From: Paramacrobiotus metropolitanus
Taxonomy: Eukaryota > Tardigrada > Eutardigrada > Parachela > Macrobiotidae
DNA length: 64,000 bases
Direction of reading: 5' to 3'
NCBI RefSeq assembly: GCF_019649055.1
Contig: NW_026570277.1
Location: 434,001 to 498,000 of the forward strand
How positions within the stretch are numbered: position 1 is the stretch's first letter; each line of letters starts with the position of its first letter. The notes under the pieces are model-generated. The model saw only the letters and a program-made list of their open reading frames with translations, was not told the origin of the DNA and made no database searches. This document shows, in pieces, positions 44,920 through 57,092 of the stretch. The translations under genes were made by a program, and so were the position numbers.

Positions 44920-47900
44920 CGAGGCAAGCGACAACTCTTTCCCATCGCTTTAGAAAATCACCTCACTTTCCCTGCTGCATTTTTCTCGTATGCAGGCGCT
45001 CACGTGATACTTGATTTCAGCCGTTTCACGTCTAAACCGGTTTGCAGCTACAGTTGATTGCGCAACTGATAACGAGTACAGAGAAGAGCGCGGCAGGTGA
45101 GATTTTATCGCCGGCTCAGTAAGCTCTCATTACAATGGATACGATTAGCATGCGCTCATTGATTGTCACTTTCATTGATTCACTGACTATCCTTCTGATA
45201 GATAAGTGCGAATTTTTTATATTTTGTCTTTTGCCTTTGTGTTTATCCTTTATTTCCTTTCATGGCTCAAAATACTGGCAGCTATAGTGACGAAAGCGTA
45301 CCTTCTGGATCAGTCGGGTATCCTGAAAATGATTACTATTTGCCATCGGAGTGCGACTTAGATTTACCCGGTTTGCCACCTGTAGAATCTCGAGATCAGA
45401 ATGCGGACCTACCAGAACAATTAGGGGGCATGGAAGCAGCTATACGTGCATGCAGAAGCGGAGTGCCAATAACAACGGCAGCGCGGCAGTGTGGGGTTGA
45501 AAGGACCACTTTGCGCTACAAGCTGAAAGGGGAGCATGCTGGTATTCTTGGATACCAGTCGAGGAAGTTTTCTGATTCGGAGGAAAAATATTTTGCTGAT
45601 CTCCTTATGGCATTAGCAAAAGCTGGGGTCCCGCTGGACAAGCCATTATTTAAGAAAGTTGTGGAAGTGGCAGCGATAAATAAAGGTATTAATTCTAAAA
45701 CTAGTGTCACTTTAATCTATTGAAAAATGGCTGAAAAGTCAACTCAGTTCAGTAAAACATTTTCACGCATTAGAGACTATGCATAAACTATGTATGTACG
45801 CACGTTTTCTGCAAAATTTGACCCCTCCCCCTCTGTTTGTTACGGGTTTTCGTATGTCGAGTCTACGAGGCCGTCACTTTTTGGCACCCTTAACCCACCG
45901 ATGCGTTGTTAACGTAATTCAGGGACGATTCCATATGAAAATATTTGCGCGTGCAGCCGAATGTTAAGTGCATTATAATCATATATTTATTGACGCTTTC
46001 TTTATTTTATGTTTTCAGGCTATCCACAAGAGAAGGCGCGCATGACGGACACCTGGCATCGGGCTTTTCTATACCGGCACCCGGAAATCTCCATACGAAT
46101 AACGCACGCAAGAGATCGGAAAAAGGCGAGAGAGTGGACAGTGGAGAACTGCACAGAATGGGTAACGACGCTCAGTGAACTGCACGCTTTGGATATCTCT
46201 CCGATCCGAGGGGACTTTTAATTTGGATGAGAGCGGATTCACATTGGCAGAGAAAGTTAAAAGTGTATGCTCCGCGAGGTCAGAAAGAGATTCTTTCTTA
46301 TGCTGATGGTTCGGACCGAGATGTTGTTTCGACGCTGTTTTGTGGAAGAGCGGATGGATTAATTTTGCGGCCACTTGTGCTTTTTGCTGGTATGCAGCAT
46401 TTACATTCACGCATAGCTGGTACTGCGGACCGCTGCTATATCTCGTACAACCATTCTGAAAGTATGGACGAAGAAATTTTTGCCGACTATGTCCGAAAAG
46501 AAATCTTTCCCAACATGATAATCAAAAAGGCGAGTGCAACAGTGAAGTAAAGCATTCAGAATAATGGCGGGTAATCTTTGTTGTCATTACTTTCGTAGAT
46601 TGAGTTAAACGGATAGCTACGTAAATGAGTTAAGAGTTTTTTACTCAATCCGGTTATTGTGATTTCGAATGTACCTATTGATAAGCAATGCTTACTAATT
46701 TTATTTTACACTTTTAGAATGTTATTTTTGTCGATGGGCATTTTTCTCATCTGAACAACCTGCGGTTTCTAATGGATTGCACCGAGAACTGTAAGGACAT
46801 CAAGGTGATCTGCTTGCCAGCTGGCCAAACTAGCCACTTAAAACCCCTTGACGTTAGCGGATTTGGGCCTGTTAAAAAGCGATGGCGCAACTATTTGCGG
46901 TCTGTGTCCATGCAAGTTTCCACGAAGGTAGGTCACACAAGCATTCGAATGTTTTTATGGTTAATTCTGTGCCTGAACATTATTCTCCCATACCGCCTCA
47001 AAATTTGAAAATTGTCAGTATTGCTCATGTTATTTATGGATTTTAGGTAGATAAGCAGTGCTTCGCGCTTCACCTCGTGGAGATCCTTCCTCTGTTCAAC
47101 TTAGAAAAGAATATTATTTCGGGCTTTCGGCGTGCGGGTATTTTTCCTTTTGAACCGAGTGAAGTTTGCAAATTGCTGGACACAAAGGAAGTAGCACCAG
47201 CTGTCACAGTTGTCCCTTCTGCCGACGAAATGTTCAAAAAACAATTTGATAATATCGAAAAAAACTTGAAAGAGATCTACTCGTTATCTCGGGCAGATGT
47301 GCAGTGGTATATGAAATCGATGCGAGAGAGGGCGGCTGGATACATTCCAACGGAAAGCGCGGCAGAAACAGCATTAAATGTCGGAAACGCTTTGCTTGCA
47401 TCTCGACCGCCCAAAGTGCGCCTTCCCAAAGATGCCCGCCTTTCCACTGCGGGAGGACGCGTGCTCACCGAGTCTTCTTTTATGGATGCATTGCGTGACC
47501 GCGAGAAGGAACGGGTGCAGAAGAAATCAAATAATTCTTGAGAATCAGTGGCCGAAAGCATCAGTCGGGGTTATCTCATTTTTTTTGCCAAATTTTGGAA
47601 GTTTTCGGTTCGAGTTCGTGAAAGCGCTTATTAACGATTAATGAATACTTGCCTTGTAAATTTATTTCCTGTACAGGTTAGTTTTTATGAAGTTTAGGTT
47701 TTTGATTTTTTTAGAGATCTATATGCAGAGATTTATGTGTGGTTTCTGTAGAGATTTATGAATGTAGCAGTCATCAGTGATCCCGGAACTCATAAATTCA
47801 TATCGTTTTTTACTGCTTTAAAGTGCTTATCAGTCTATTACCGATTAAGCAACAAACGTTTTTACTGCAACTTCAGCAACACTTAAACCTTATATTCACC

Positions 47901-48250
47901 GGAAGACAAGTTTTGGGAAAAAACTGACCAGATTTGTAACTGACGGCACTACTACTTACTAATGAATTTTAAAATTTTGTGTATCCGATCATGAACGGAA
48001 TACCGTAGTCAGTGAGTGCATGCTGTCGTATCCATTGTAATGAGAGCTTACTGAGCCGGCGATAAAATCTCACCTGCCGCGCTCTTCTCTGTACTCGTTA
48101 TCAGTTGCGCAATCAACTGTAGCTGCAAACCGGTTTAGACGTGAAACGGCTGAAATCAAGTATCACGTGAGCGCCTGCATACGGGAAAAATGCAGCAGGG
48201 AAAGTGAGGTGATTTTCTAAAGCGATGGGAAAGAGTTGTCGCTTGCCTCG
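44920..48250 (+). mobile_element. pogo/Tigger-type DNA transposon
   Basis: 3331 bp, bounded by CGAGGCAAGCGACAACTC and its complement and flanked by TA (44918-44919 and 48251-48252). The terminal inverted repeats are 225 bp long (44920-45144, 48026-48250) with one visible mismatch, then about 20 more weakly paired bases. Inside lies one transposase gene in sense orientation. Long, nearly identical ends suggest recent insertion. It sits in intron 1 of array copy 2, so the host gene could in principle have tolerated it. Confidence 0.9.
45262..47541 (+). pseudogene. pogo/Tigger transposase with two frameshifts
   Basis: Exons 45262..45685, 46019..46541, 46718..46927 and 47047..47541 join in matching phases. 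Exon 1 begins MAQNTGSYSD and has a psq-type helix-turn-helix (GGMEAAIRACRSGVPITTAA, then RTTLRYKLKGE) for DNA binding. Exon 2 has the second HTH region and then the first catalytic Asp (FNLDESGFTLAEK). Exon 3 has the second (VIFVDGHFSHL) and third (LKPLDVSGFGPVKKRWR) Asp of the DDD triad. Exon 4 has the C-terminal region (ISGFRRAGIFPFEP). The triad is complete, but the frame changes at about 46205-46216 and again at about 46258-46270. No full-length enzyme can be made as the sequence stands. Confidence 0.85.
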
Positions 48251-50803
48251 TACAACAGTCTATCGATAGTACATAATAAATATTATAATACAGTATAACA
48301 ATATTATAATACTACTGACTAGTACTACTTAATACTGTTCCTAGATTTATCTAGAGAAATCAGCGCAAGGAAAATGATTTGAAAATCTTTCTACCAGATT
48401 GGTTGCTATAAGTTTTAGTTTTAAAAGTGTGCAACATAAGTAGCAAGTTCATGGGTCTAGGTAGTAATACGTTCCAGTTGTATCCAGAACCATTCGTTAC
48501 GGGTGCAAAGTGGACAATTAAAGCAGACGCAATAATAGACTCGAACGGTTGGCATTAGTACTTTTGAGGTTTATGTACATGTTTAAAGTTTCTACTGCAA
48601 TTTATTCGAATTCGTTAGATTCCATAGCAATGGAATCATTGTATTGTTCTACTGAAAAACAATTCTATTTTTCAATTATTTGATACAAAAACACTTTTGA
48701 GAGTACATACAAAGTGAATTAGGGGTTGTAACACGAAGAGTTTCTTTAATTAAATAATATGATAGGATGTCGACGGATCTGGTCTCTTACTGGCGACAAT
48801 CCGACGAGGAAGCGCAGAACCCCAGCTCCCAGCAAATATGTTTCGGCTGCTTCGGTGCGTACGTGCCCGTATGCGTAACGGCGATCCTATAAGACTTTCT
48901 GTTTCTACCTGTTTGCCAATCGGCATTGGCGTTGGCCCCAGTATGAATCATACCACGTTCCATTCTGCTCAACTTATGGCCGGTTTAAAAGGTGTGCGTA
49001 CAGCGATTCACCATACGTAATCAATCAAAATTACGAGTCTGAAGATAGCTGGAACGCAGAATTCGAATTAAAAGATGGCTGGGTTGTGGTAGACACCGCG
49101 GACGCCCAGAAGATCATCGCACCCGGTGAACATCCTTCGGCTTCTAAAACTGACCAAAAGCCAGATTTTTACACCATTGAGGATATCCCAGGCGCATGGG
49201 GGGACGTGGTGAACTACGGATCGTTCTTCCTTGTTAGCGGGATATTGCCCTTTCTGTTCGCATTCCTTTGGGGGTCGTCTTGGCGACACCGTTGCCATGG
49301 CTGGATGGGTTAGTCGCACGGGCCATCGTCCTGCATTATGGGAAAGAAGCAGTATTTCCATGCAGTGTGACCTTTATCGCCGCTCTCTCCATATACTGTT
49401 GTCGAAGAATGTCTGGGTTGTGGATGCGCGAAAGTTACTTGTGGTCTTTTTGGAACAAATTAAGGTTAGATATCTTTCAGCTTCGAAAACCTTTACATTC
49501 TAACAATTGCAATACAAACGAGTCGAGATTTATCGGTAGTAAAATAATGTATGCAGCATTACGTCACCTCGTGCTCATGGTAGTGGAACAGCAAAGTATA
49601 ATTTTGTGTACTGTAATGCAAGAGGTAATTTAAGCATAATTAGCGAGACTTTGTGGTAGCAAGTAGCAACCACACGGAACCCCATTTTAACCAACTGGGC
49701 TGAGCTCGCAAGTCACAGGTGGCTGGTCGTGGAAGCCAGTCGCCTTCCCTAGAATCCGGTGCAAGGCACAGAGGTTGTGAAGTGAAGGGACCCCTTGCAC
49801 AAAAATTACGAACCCTGAAGGTCTGGGCTGGTCTTCTTGCGCACGGTAAGGGTATTTTCATGATCAACGCCGATCTGGTGGACGACACCTTTCCCCAGAT
49901 TTCTGGTCGTGTCTGGAATCCTTTTTCTGCTTCTGTTAACTGCGGTTTCAGTTCGTCGGCGAACTCCCTGGTAATCACTCCAAAGACGCTCTTTACGAGC
50001 CAAAGCATAGTATGGCTTAGAATTGTCTGATGAATTACCTTTTCTGACATTACATAATATTAAATAAACAGATTTTCAGAGTACATCGAGATATTCCAAG
50101 TACCCGTGACGCGCCATGTATCCTATACACTCTTGCAACGCACTGGTACAGCCTTATTGTAGGTGGTAATGGCTAAATTATGCTGTTATGTACGCAGATG
50201 CTGAAGCCGAATGTGGCTGTGGTTTCTTACTGGGTGGATATTGGCTATTGGCTAGAAAAGCGGCCATGCGATACCGTATTACAAGAGCTGTCGGTTATCT
50301 CGCTAGCAACGGGAAGTGTGTTTCTCGTGTGGAGTGGAGCGATTATCGCTATGGCTGCTGGATTACCTTGTATACTTCTTCCCATTTTCGATATCGGACG
50401 TCTTATGTGCGCTGGGAACGGGCCGAGGAAAGTGCTGAGCAGGCTTCCGAATCACCAGAAGAAGGGTACGATACCAGAAACGGTTAACGCAAACGTGTCG
50501 CCGATGACATTACATGATCGAATATAAATAGCTACGTATACATGTGTGCATACTTAATACAGAAACGAACAAGTCGAGTTCGAGTGAGCTGGCAGAGTAC
50601 CGGCAGCGGTGCCATGCCATGCAGCCCTCAATAACGGTACCTAGCTAGTCGTCTTCGGCCATTTAAAACCACGAAGATATGGGACCATCGAGCAAGGAAA
50701 AATCCGTTAACACTTGTGTTTTGTTCTTAATACAGATCAGACGAGGAAGAGCCTGAAAAGCCACCAGGTTTCTGTGGCTGCTCAATGTGGACGGTTCCAC
50801 TTA

Positions 50804-50886
50804 TACGATTCCTTATCCTCAGCACAGCTAGACCGCTGATGTGGTCCATATCAGCGGTCTGGCTGTGCTGAGGATAAGGAATCGTA
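50804..50886. repeat. Short perfect-type inverted duplication in exon 5 of array copy 2
   Basis: Arms 50804-50840 and 50850-50886 (37 bp each, one mismatch) are reverse complements around nine bases. The left arm is the ancestral coding sequence (compare copies 1 and 3), and the right arm is an extra inverted copy. This pattern is left by a template switch during replication. Confidence 0.85.
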
Positions 50887-51135
50887 ATGATCATGTGGTA
50901 CCTGCTACCCATGCCCCTCACACGATTCCTTCTGCCGGAACATCTGCAGCTGCTCGGCATTTTGTTGCTTTCGACGATTATTCTAGCATGGGCGTATTAT
51001 CAATGGATGCAACATATTATACTACAATGGAAAAACGGCTATTTCCAACCGCATTTTGACCGTTTGTGTCACTGTCACCAAAAACTACAGGTGCAAAAGT
51101 TAACCTTGCATCCGATGGAAAGGATGACATTGTGA

Positions 51136-53009
51136 TGCACAGTTGATTCTTAATGGCAGATCGTCGGTCCGTAGGATCCTACATGTCATTCGTGGTAAAG
51201 ATCTTCGTGCGTAACACGATTAGTATGGACTGGTCCGCGATCCAGCATTGCTGGGCAGCTGCGGCGTCAGTGAAAAGTTGGAGCGTGTTTAATTTTATTT
51301 AATGTTAGCCGTACATGTACATTGACTGTAACTGCCGTAATGGCATGAACTGTTGGTCCTTTTGTGTTTTGCGCCAATTACAGCCTTCTGTATGAGATTT
51401 GGAAAGGGAATAAACAGTATTCGGCAAACGTCGAATTGTCAATGTACGCCGCCAAGCCATTTAGCCTTCAACCGTGGATGTGCCTTAACTGACACCGGCC
51501 AGTTGAATCATGGAATGGCAACCTTTCACGGAATCACGGTGCATGTTTCATTTTTCCCAAAAGGTCAAGGTGCTCACGACCTTTGTCCTCCAGTCATTAG
51601 CAGTAATTCCCAGCTTGTCTTTTCCATCTACGAGTAATATTTGGCTTGACATGGGCGACTGGTGGTATTTTCCGATTCACTAAGGCGAATTGATCGTGTT
51701 TTGCTTTTCCGGTCAGAAATTCGCAATAAAAAGACTCATCATAAACTTGTTAAAGAAGAAACTCAGGCGCGCTATACATCAACAGCATGGTGTATCTGTG
51801 TAATTAAATGATAATAAACATGGTGCCTGTAAAAGCAGGGTGCGAAAAATGTTGACTGCAGAAACTGTAATGAATAATTTCCTAAATTAAAATGCTGAAA
51901 TATTACAAAATAAAATACGTAATTATAATGTTTAGCAGAATAAGAAAAATATAAAACATCTTTAACTGTTTCCAGTCATTCAGCTGTGCGTATTTTCTTT
52001 CTTGATCTGGATCCACGCGAATTCGTGAACGTGTCAAGATGCAAGGTCTGCATATTTTTCTACGGTACTTTTGCGTTTTTTTAAATGCTTAAGTGTCCAG
52101 TTAGTTTTTTGTTCCTCCAAGCTGCGGCTCCAAAAAAACCTACGCAGTTCAATGCAGTCATACAACGAAGCTTGTTCAAGGCAACAGATTCCACTGTGGG
52201 TTTTAGCGTCTTCCGTTAAGTCACAAACATTCATTTCCGGTTTCGGGTGTTTTCGGTTTCGCCTCCAAATTAAGCGGCTCTAGCATCTTCTTTTTTCCTG
52301 ATCTTCTTCAATAGTTAACCTGACCCTACTACTGCGATAAAATTTATGCTTTGTGAAGAACAGCAGGTTTACTTTTTTCATTTTATTTCGTTTCGTTATG
52401 TAGTTAATATTGACAATGGTACCTAAAATAGTTTTAACAGAGCAGATACAGCAGTTGCACAGTTTAAAATCTAATTTTGTGGAAGTTGTACGGTTACTTT
52501 GTACTTGCATCATGCATATACTCTGTATATGTATGATCTTCTCTGTACTCTGTACGAAGGAATCTGTACTCCAACGAGGTAATCTGTACAGTGTACATCA
52601 TTGGAAGACACTGGTCGTCTTGGTCGATTTCCGGCATCTTGTGCAACACAAAGCCAGAATTCACGCATTTCGAATTTAATATTATCAATGCAGGAAGAGG
52701 TCGTAAATTCTGTCTAATTGTTTAACTACGCTTTTGCTTTATTTGATTCGTTGGAACTGTTAGTTTTCGTTCATAAACGACAATTCTTATTTTTTTACTT
52801 ATTTTCGGTACAAGCATTCATCTTCTACGATCAAATTATCCGCCGTAAAATTCAAATATTGCATCGTTTGGTTTTCGTTATTTTCTCTTTATTTTCAAGT
52901 TTAGCACAAAATATCGGAATTCAATATTAACTATTATCAACTCAGTTTTCATACTCGTAGTAAAACTTTAAAATTAACAGGCTCGCATTTTTACGATATT
53001 TTGAACGCA
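51136..53009. other. Between array copies 2 and 3
   Basis: Nearly 1.9 kb, A+T-rich, without a gene I can support. A tract with repeated CTCTGTA/TCTGTAC motifs lies at 52518-52592. No repeat with clear ends. Confidence 0.4.
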
Positions 53010-53280
53010 CTATGTGCGCTCACCAGCAGCTGACCTGCATCCTAAATGTCCGTCAGGGGAACTGTGGATGCTAAACCAACCCATCGGTCATTCTGACAAA
53101 TGGACATCTTGAACATCGCCTTGGCCCGATCAGCTTGTACCGATAGCGAGTTATTTTTATCGGCGCTGTGCCGCCCTCGTCAGGTCTTCTTTATTCTCTT
53201 CAGGGAAACTTTCCTTGCTGTATGTGCGGGACAGCGGGATGATCATCGCGGAGTACGCAGCACGGAAGCTATAAATAATT
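53010..53280 (+). promoter_or_regulatory. Conserved 5' block and TATA box of array copy 3
   Basis: Sequence conserved with the 58.3-kb and 44.2-kb blocks. It ends in GATCATCGCGGAG and, at 53270-53277, TATAAATA followed by ATTTCC. The ATG of copy 3 is 218 bases downstream. A 73-codon frame here (53100-53321) is not conserved in the other copies, so the conservation is not protein coding. Confidence 0.6.
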
Positions 53281-53487
53281 TCCGAACACAGCTTGTATTA
53301 TGGAGTATGCACGCTGGCTGATCAAAATCCATAACAAGTTTGCATAACATAAGGAATAGCCGTGGCTGCCGTTAACTTATTAAAATTTCTACTACAACTC
53401 AAAGCAGTTCCAAAATTCAACACTGTCCAACTACTGTATTTAGAGCCGTTGCTCACTTAATCTGTGCCCATCCTTGACTTTTAAAAA

Positions 53488-56400
53488 ATGAAAAAATATT
53501 GTGCGGTTTTACTATCCTTTTTCAGAAGAGATTTGTCCTGGGTTTATCAGGAAATTGTCGCCGAAGCATTTGTGGTTCTGTGGGTGGCTTGCCAATTGTC
53601 CGTAACATTTGCCGCTCGCATTCTACCCAAGTGGAGAACAACACGAGCCGATCCACGAAAGTCAACGGATTTCGATCTGCTTCTGAATTATCTGGGATAT
53701 GTGAGTGCTGAGCTTAATGCTGCATAAAGAAATAATAGTTACTAAAGATTAATATTGTATTAAACGATTATCATTTGAAATGTAAACGATACTGTAATAA
53801 AAGTTTATCATAAACGATAATCGGTATTTGAATAAGCTGAACTTTTCAGTTAACTCAAAGAAAGGTTTCGAACTAAAAACAACATAACCAAAATATTACT
53901 GATATTGAATTGTCAGTAAGAAACCGTTAATTAAATTTTACTTCAACAAAATAAGGCAAAGTAAAACTGTTTGTAAAATACTCTTTTATCAACAGTCTGG
54001 TGTTGTGAATTCTTTGGTTGAGCAAGCCTCAACAAGGGTAGGACATAAACGTAGGTGACCATTTCGTGCAAAATTGATCACTACTGTCTACTGTTATTAC
54101 TGCGCCACACCTGCCCATTCCAGAATTACAGATTGCATCTTCCACCGTTCCCCTGTACTGCTGCCGTCACCCGGCTGGAGTTTGACGCTGTGGCTGAACA
54201 TGGCGCTTATGTACCGCGCCAGATTTAACCGCATGTACTGCACTAACGTCATACTCCAGGCGGCTGACGGCAGCAGTACAGGGGAACGGTGGAACACGTT
54301 TACTTTCGACCCTTATATTACATCCATTTACTGCGGCGCTTTAGTATTTATATAAGAATACGGCTTACGATAAAGAGGAGAGAAATTGTTTAAGAGATGT
54401 GGAGTTAAAGGTATTTACAATTCTTCTGTGGACTACGATAGGAACTCGACGAGTGTTTCTGGGACGACGTGGCCAGTTACTGGCGAGAATCCGACGAGGA
54501 TGTGCAAAATCCCCGCCGTCAGCACATATGTTTCGGTTATATCGGCACATACCTATCCCTGTTTGCAACGGCGACACTTATACTGGTATTCTGTTGCTAC
54601 CTTGTTGCCAATCGTCATTGGCGCTTACCTGTGTCCGAATCATTCCACGTACCACTCTGCTCAACATTTAGCCGCTTCGTTCCTTATGTCTATGGCTGTT
54701 CGCCGTACGTTACGAATGCCGAAGATGAGCGTGAAGAAGGCTGGGATGTGGTAAACACCGTTGACGCCGTGGAGATCGTCTCATCCAGAGAACGGTTCGC
54801 AGCTCCTCAAACGGTCCAAAAGCCGGATTTTCACATTATCCCAGATAGATGGCGCAAATTGCTGTACCACGCACTGTTTTTTTATACGTTTGGGATGATA
54901 GCCTGCCTGTGCGTACTGCTTTAGGGAAGTGTTTTGACTACGCCGCTGGCATGGTTAGCCGGATTCGTCGCAAGAGCCATCGTCCTGCATTACGGGAAAG
55001 AAGCAATTTTTCCATGCAGCGTAATCTTTATTACCGGTCTCTCCATATACTGCTGCGGACGAATGGTGGGATTGTGGATGCGGGAAAGTTATACGTGTTT
55101 GATTTGGAAGAAAATCAGGTTAAAACAATAAATTTCGAGAGCGCGTAAAACATTCTCACTTTATAATTTGAACGAGGCCGGATTTGCGGTTAGTTAACAA
55201 TAATCCAGTCACATTCCAGTGTATCTGTATTTTGGGTGACATAAGTCTGTACCCTTTCAATTACGTGTAACAAAATCGCTAATTTATGCAGTAGACTTTC
55301 GGTTACTACATCAGCGCGCAACGCGTAACACGTTTTCATGAAGTCGTTCGATTGCGTAGAATGCTGTGCGGATGCGATGCGCCTACACTAACAGTCGCTG
55401 AAACTTCCAGCGGCTGTGAAACGAAGGGATCGCGGGCTTATGAATTTCGAACCATGCAAGTTTGGGCTGGTATTTTATTGTACGGTACTTCTGTCTGCTT
55501 TATCAACTTGGTTCTGTTGGAAGAAGCCGTTCCTCAGCTTTCCGGTTATGTCTGGAACCCTCTTTCTGCTGCTGTCATATGCGCTTCCAATTCCTCGGAG
55601 CACTCTCAGGTAAAGCGATTCAAATAAAAGTTTTAAACGAGCGTAAGAAAAATTCAGTAAGGTATACGATCCGGGATGTAGTAAGATTTGGTGTACTTCC
55701 GCTTTCGCTTTTGCACACTTCTGAATAAATAGCTCAAGAAAAAGGCTTGCAACCTCAACATGGAAAGATAGAAGACAACGAATTAAAGTTCTACCAAGTT
55801 TACCAACCTTTTTCAAATTCAAAAACAATTTTGAATTTTTGAGAACCATTTTAAACTGTGTTGAAGTGTTACAGTGGTCGTTTGGTAGAAGTACCGCCCC
55901 TTATGCGCGTTTTCTTGGACCGATCAAAAATTATCGATCCATAATTCGACGTGGTGCACGTGTTTACCTTTACACTTTTTGGAATTTATGTCATCTGTAA
56001 ATCTAAATTGTGCCCACAGATTCACGCCTCAGCATACAAATTATTTGGCAATCGAATGTAGTAAAACAGTAATAACAAAAGCCTTACAGTATGTACGTAT
56101 TGAACAATACTACTGTAGCACAGAATAATCACATCCATCCATCCAACGTACACCGTACATACTGTATATTTTACAACTTGTAACCTCAATGGGCTTTTAG
56201 TTGCTTTGTATACGCAGGTGTTGAAGCCCAATGTGGCTGCGGTCTCGCACTGGGTGGATATGAGATATTGGCTGGAAAAATTTCCCGGCCTAACTGGTGT
56301 TGAAGACTTGTCATCCATCTCACCACCAGCGGGAGTGATTTTTTTGGTCTGCAGCGTAGCCATTGTCATCATGACGGAATTATCATCATGCATACTTTTC

Positions 56401-57092
56401 ACGGTTGACCTTATTGGGGATAATATTCTCATGAATGATATGCCTGAGGAAAATACTGCGCAAACCGCGGAACAAGACGACGAGCCAGAATCGTCCGAGG
56501 AGTGGTAAGTGTGTCACATAATCACCTGCTTCCACATGCTTTCGCAGTTTCTGATATCGTACAAACACACTGTATGTATGTACGGATATGATATTATTAG
56601 AAACTGCGAAAGCAAAACATTTTTCCATTAACTGCACTATACAACGAAGCTGCACTTTTCTCCCCACGGCAACCTAATAAAACAAGTCGTACAGGTTTTC
56701 CGATGGAGAAGACAATTCGCTGCTGTTTTTGCGTTTTCAACAGGTCAGAAGAGGATGAGCCAGAAGAGCCGCCTACTTACTGTATCTGCAAAAAGTGGAT
56801 GCCTATCCTAAGCTTTCCGGTCCTTATCATTCCAAGACCGCTGATGTGGATCCTACTACCGTGGCCCCTGGTGGGGTTCCTTCTACCGGAGTCCCTGCAT
56901 TTACCCGGTATTTTGTTGCTGTCGACAATCATTCTGGCATGGGCGTATTACGAATGGATGCAACATGTTCATTTACAATGGAAAAACGGCGATTTCCAGC
57001 CGCTTCTAGACCGATTGTGTCAACCAAAACCTGTAGAGGCACAAGTTAACCTTCAACGAGATGGAGCAGATATCCATGCGACTCACAGTTGA
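53488..57092 (+). pseudogene. Orphan multi-pass membrane protein, array copy 3 (single TAG)
   Basis: Five exons, 53488..53700, 54442..55118, 55360..55609, 56218..56504 and 56744..57092, join in exact phases (0, 2, 0, 2) for 591 codons, with one in-frame TAG at 54922-54924. Aligned copies suggest Trp at that place. Exon 1: MKKYCAVLLSFFRRDLSWVY and a span (AFVVLWVACQLSVTFAARIL). Exon 2: FWDDVASYWRESDEDVQNP, a span, an acidic loop (EEGWDVVNTVDAVEIV), two or three spans, then LWMRESYTCLIWKKI. Exon 3: a span in QVWAGILLYGTSVCFINLVL. Exon 4: ISPPAGVIFLVCSVAIVIMT and an acidic tail. Exon 5: paired spans ending LAWAYYEWMQHVHLQWKNGD. About eight spans; family unknown. With the TAG it would yield a 232-residue fragment. 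A very recent lesion, a polymorphism or a sequencing error are all possible. Confidence 0.75.
54140..54295. repeat. Palindromic MITE, third copy, in intron 1 of array copy 3
   Basis: Inverted repeat TTCCACCGTTCCCCTGTACTG ... CAGTACAGGGGAACGGTGGAA, same family as 26168-26328 (the central CATGGCGCTTATGTACCGCG is shared). It lies about 145 bases before exon 2. Confidence 0.8.

Larger units (their letters stand above)
44676..51135 (+). pseudogene. Orphan multi-pass membrane protein, array copy 2
   Basis: Five exons by alignment with copy 3: 44676..44880, 48776..49464, 49719..49970, 50198..50465 and 50736..51135. Exon 1 (MRKYISDLLSSFRRDLSWA) has an in-frame TAA at 44733. Intron 1 contains the 3.3-kb pogo element. 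Exon 2 has lost bases near its start and shows several stops and shifts before the recognisable LWMRESYLWSFWNKLR. Exon 3 (KVWAGLLAHGKGIFMINADL, ISGRVWNPFSASVN) cannot join exon 2 in frame. Exon 5 (EEEPEKPPGF, then PEHLQLLGILLLSTIILAWA) is split by the 83-bp inverted duplication at 50804-50886. This is the most decayed long copy. Confidence 0.8.

Noticed and set aside
53100-53321. Upstream frame beginning MDILNIALARSACT
   Set aside because: The DNA is conserved in other array copies but the frame is not, so a non-coding block is more likely.
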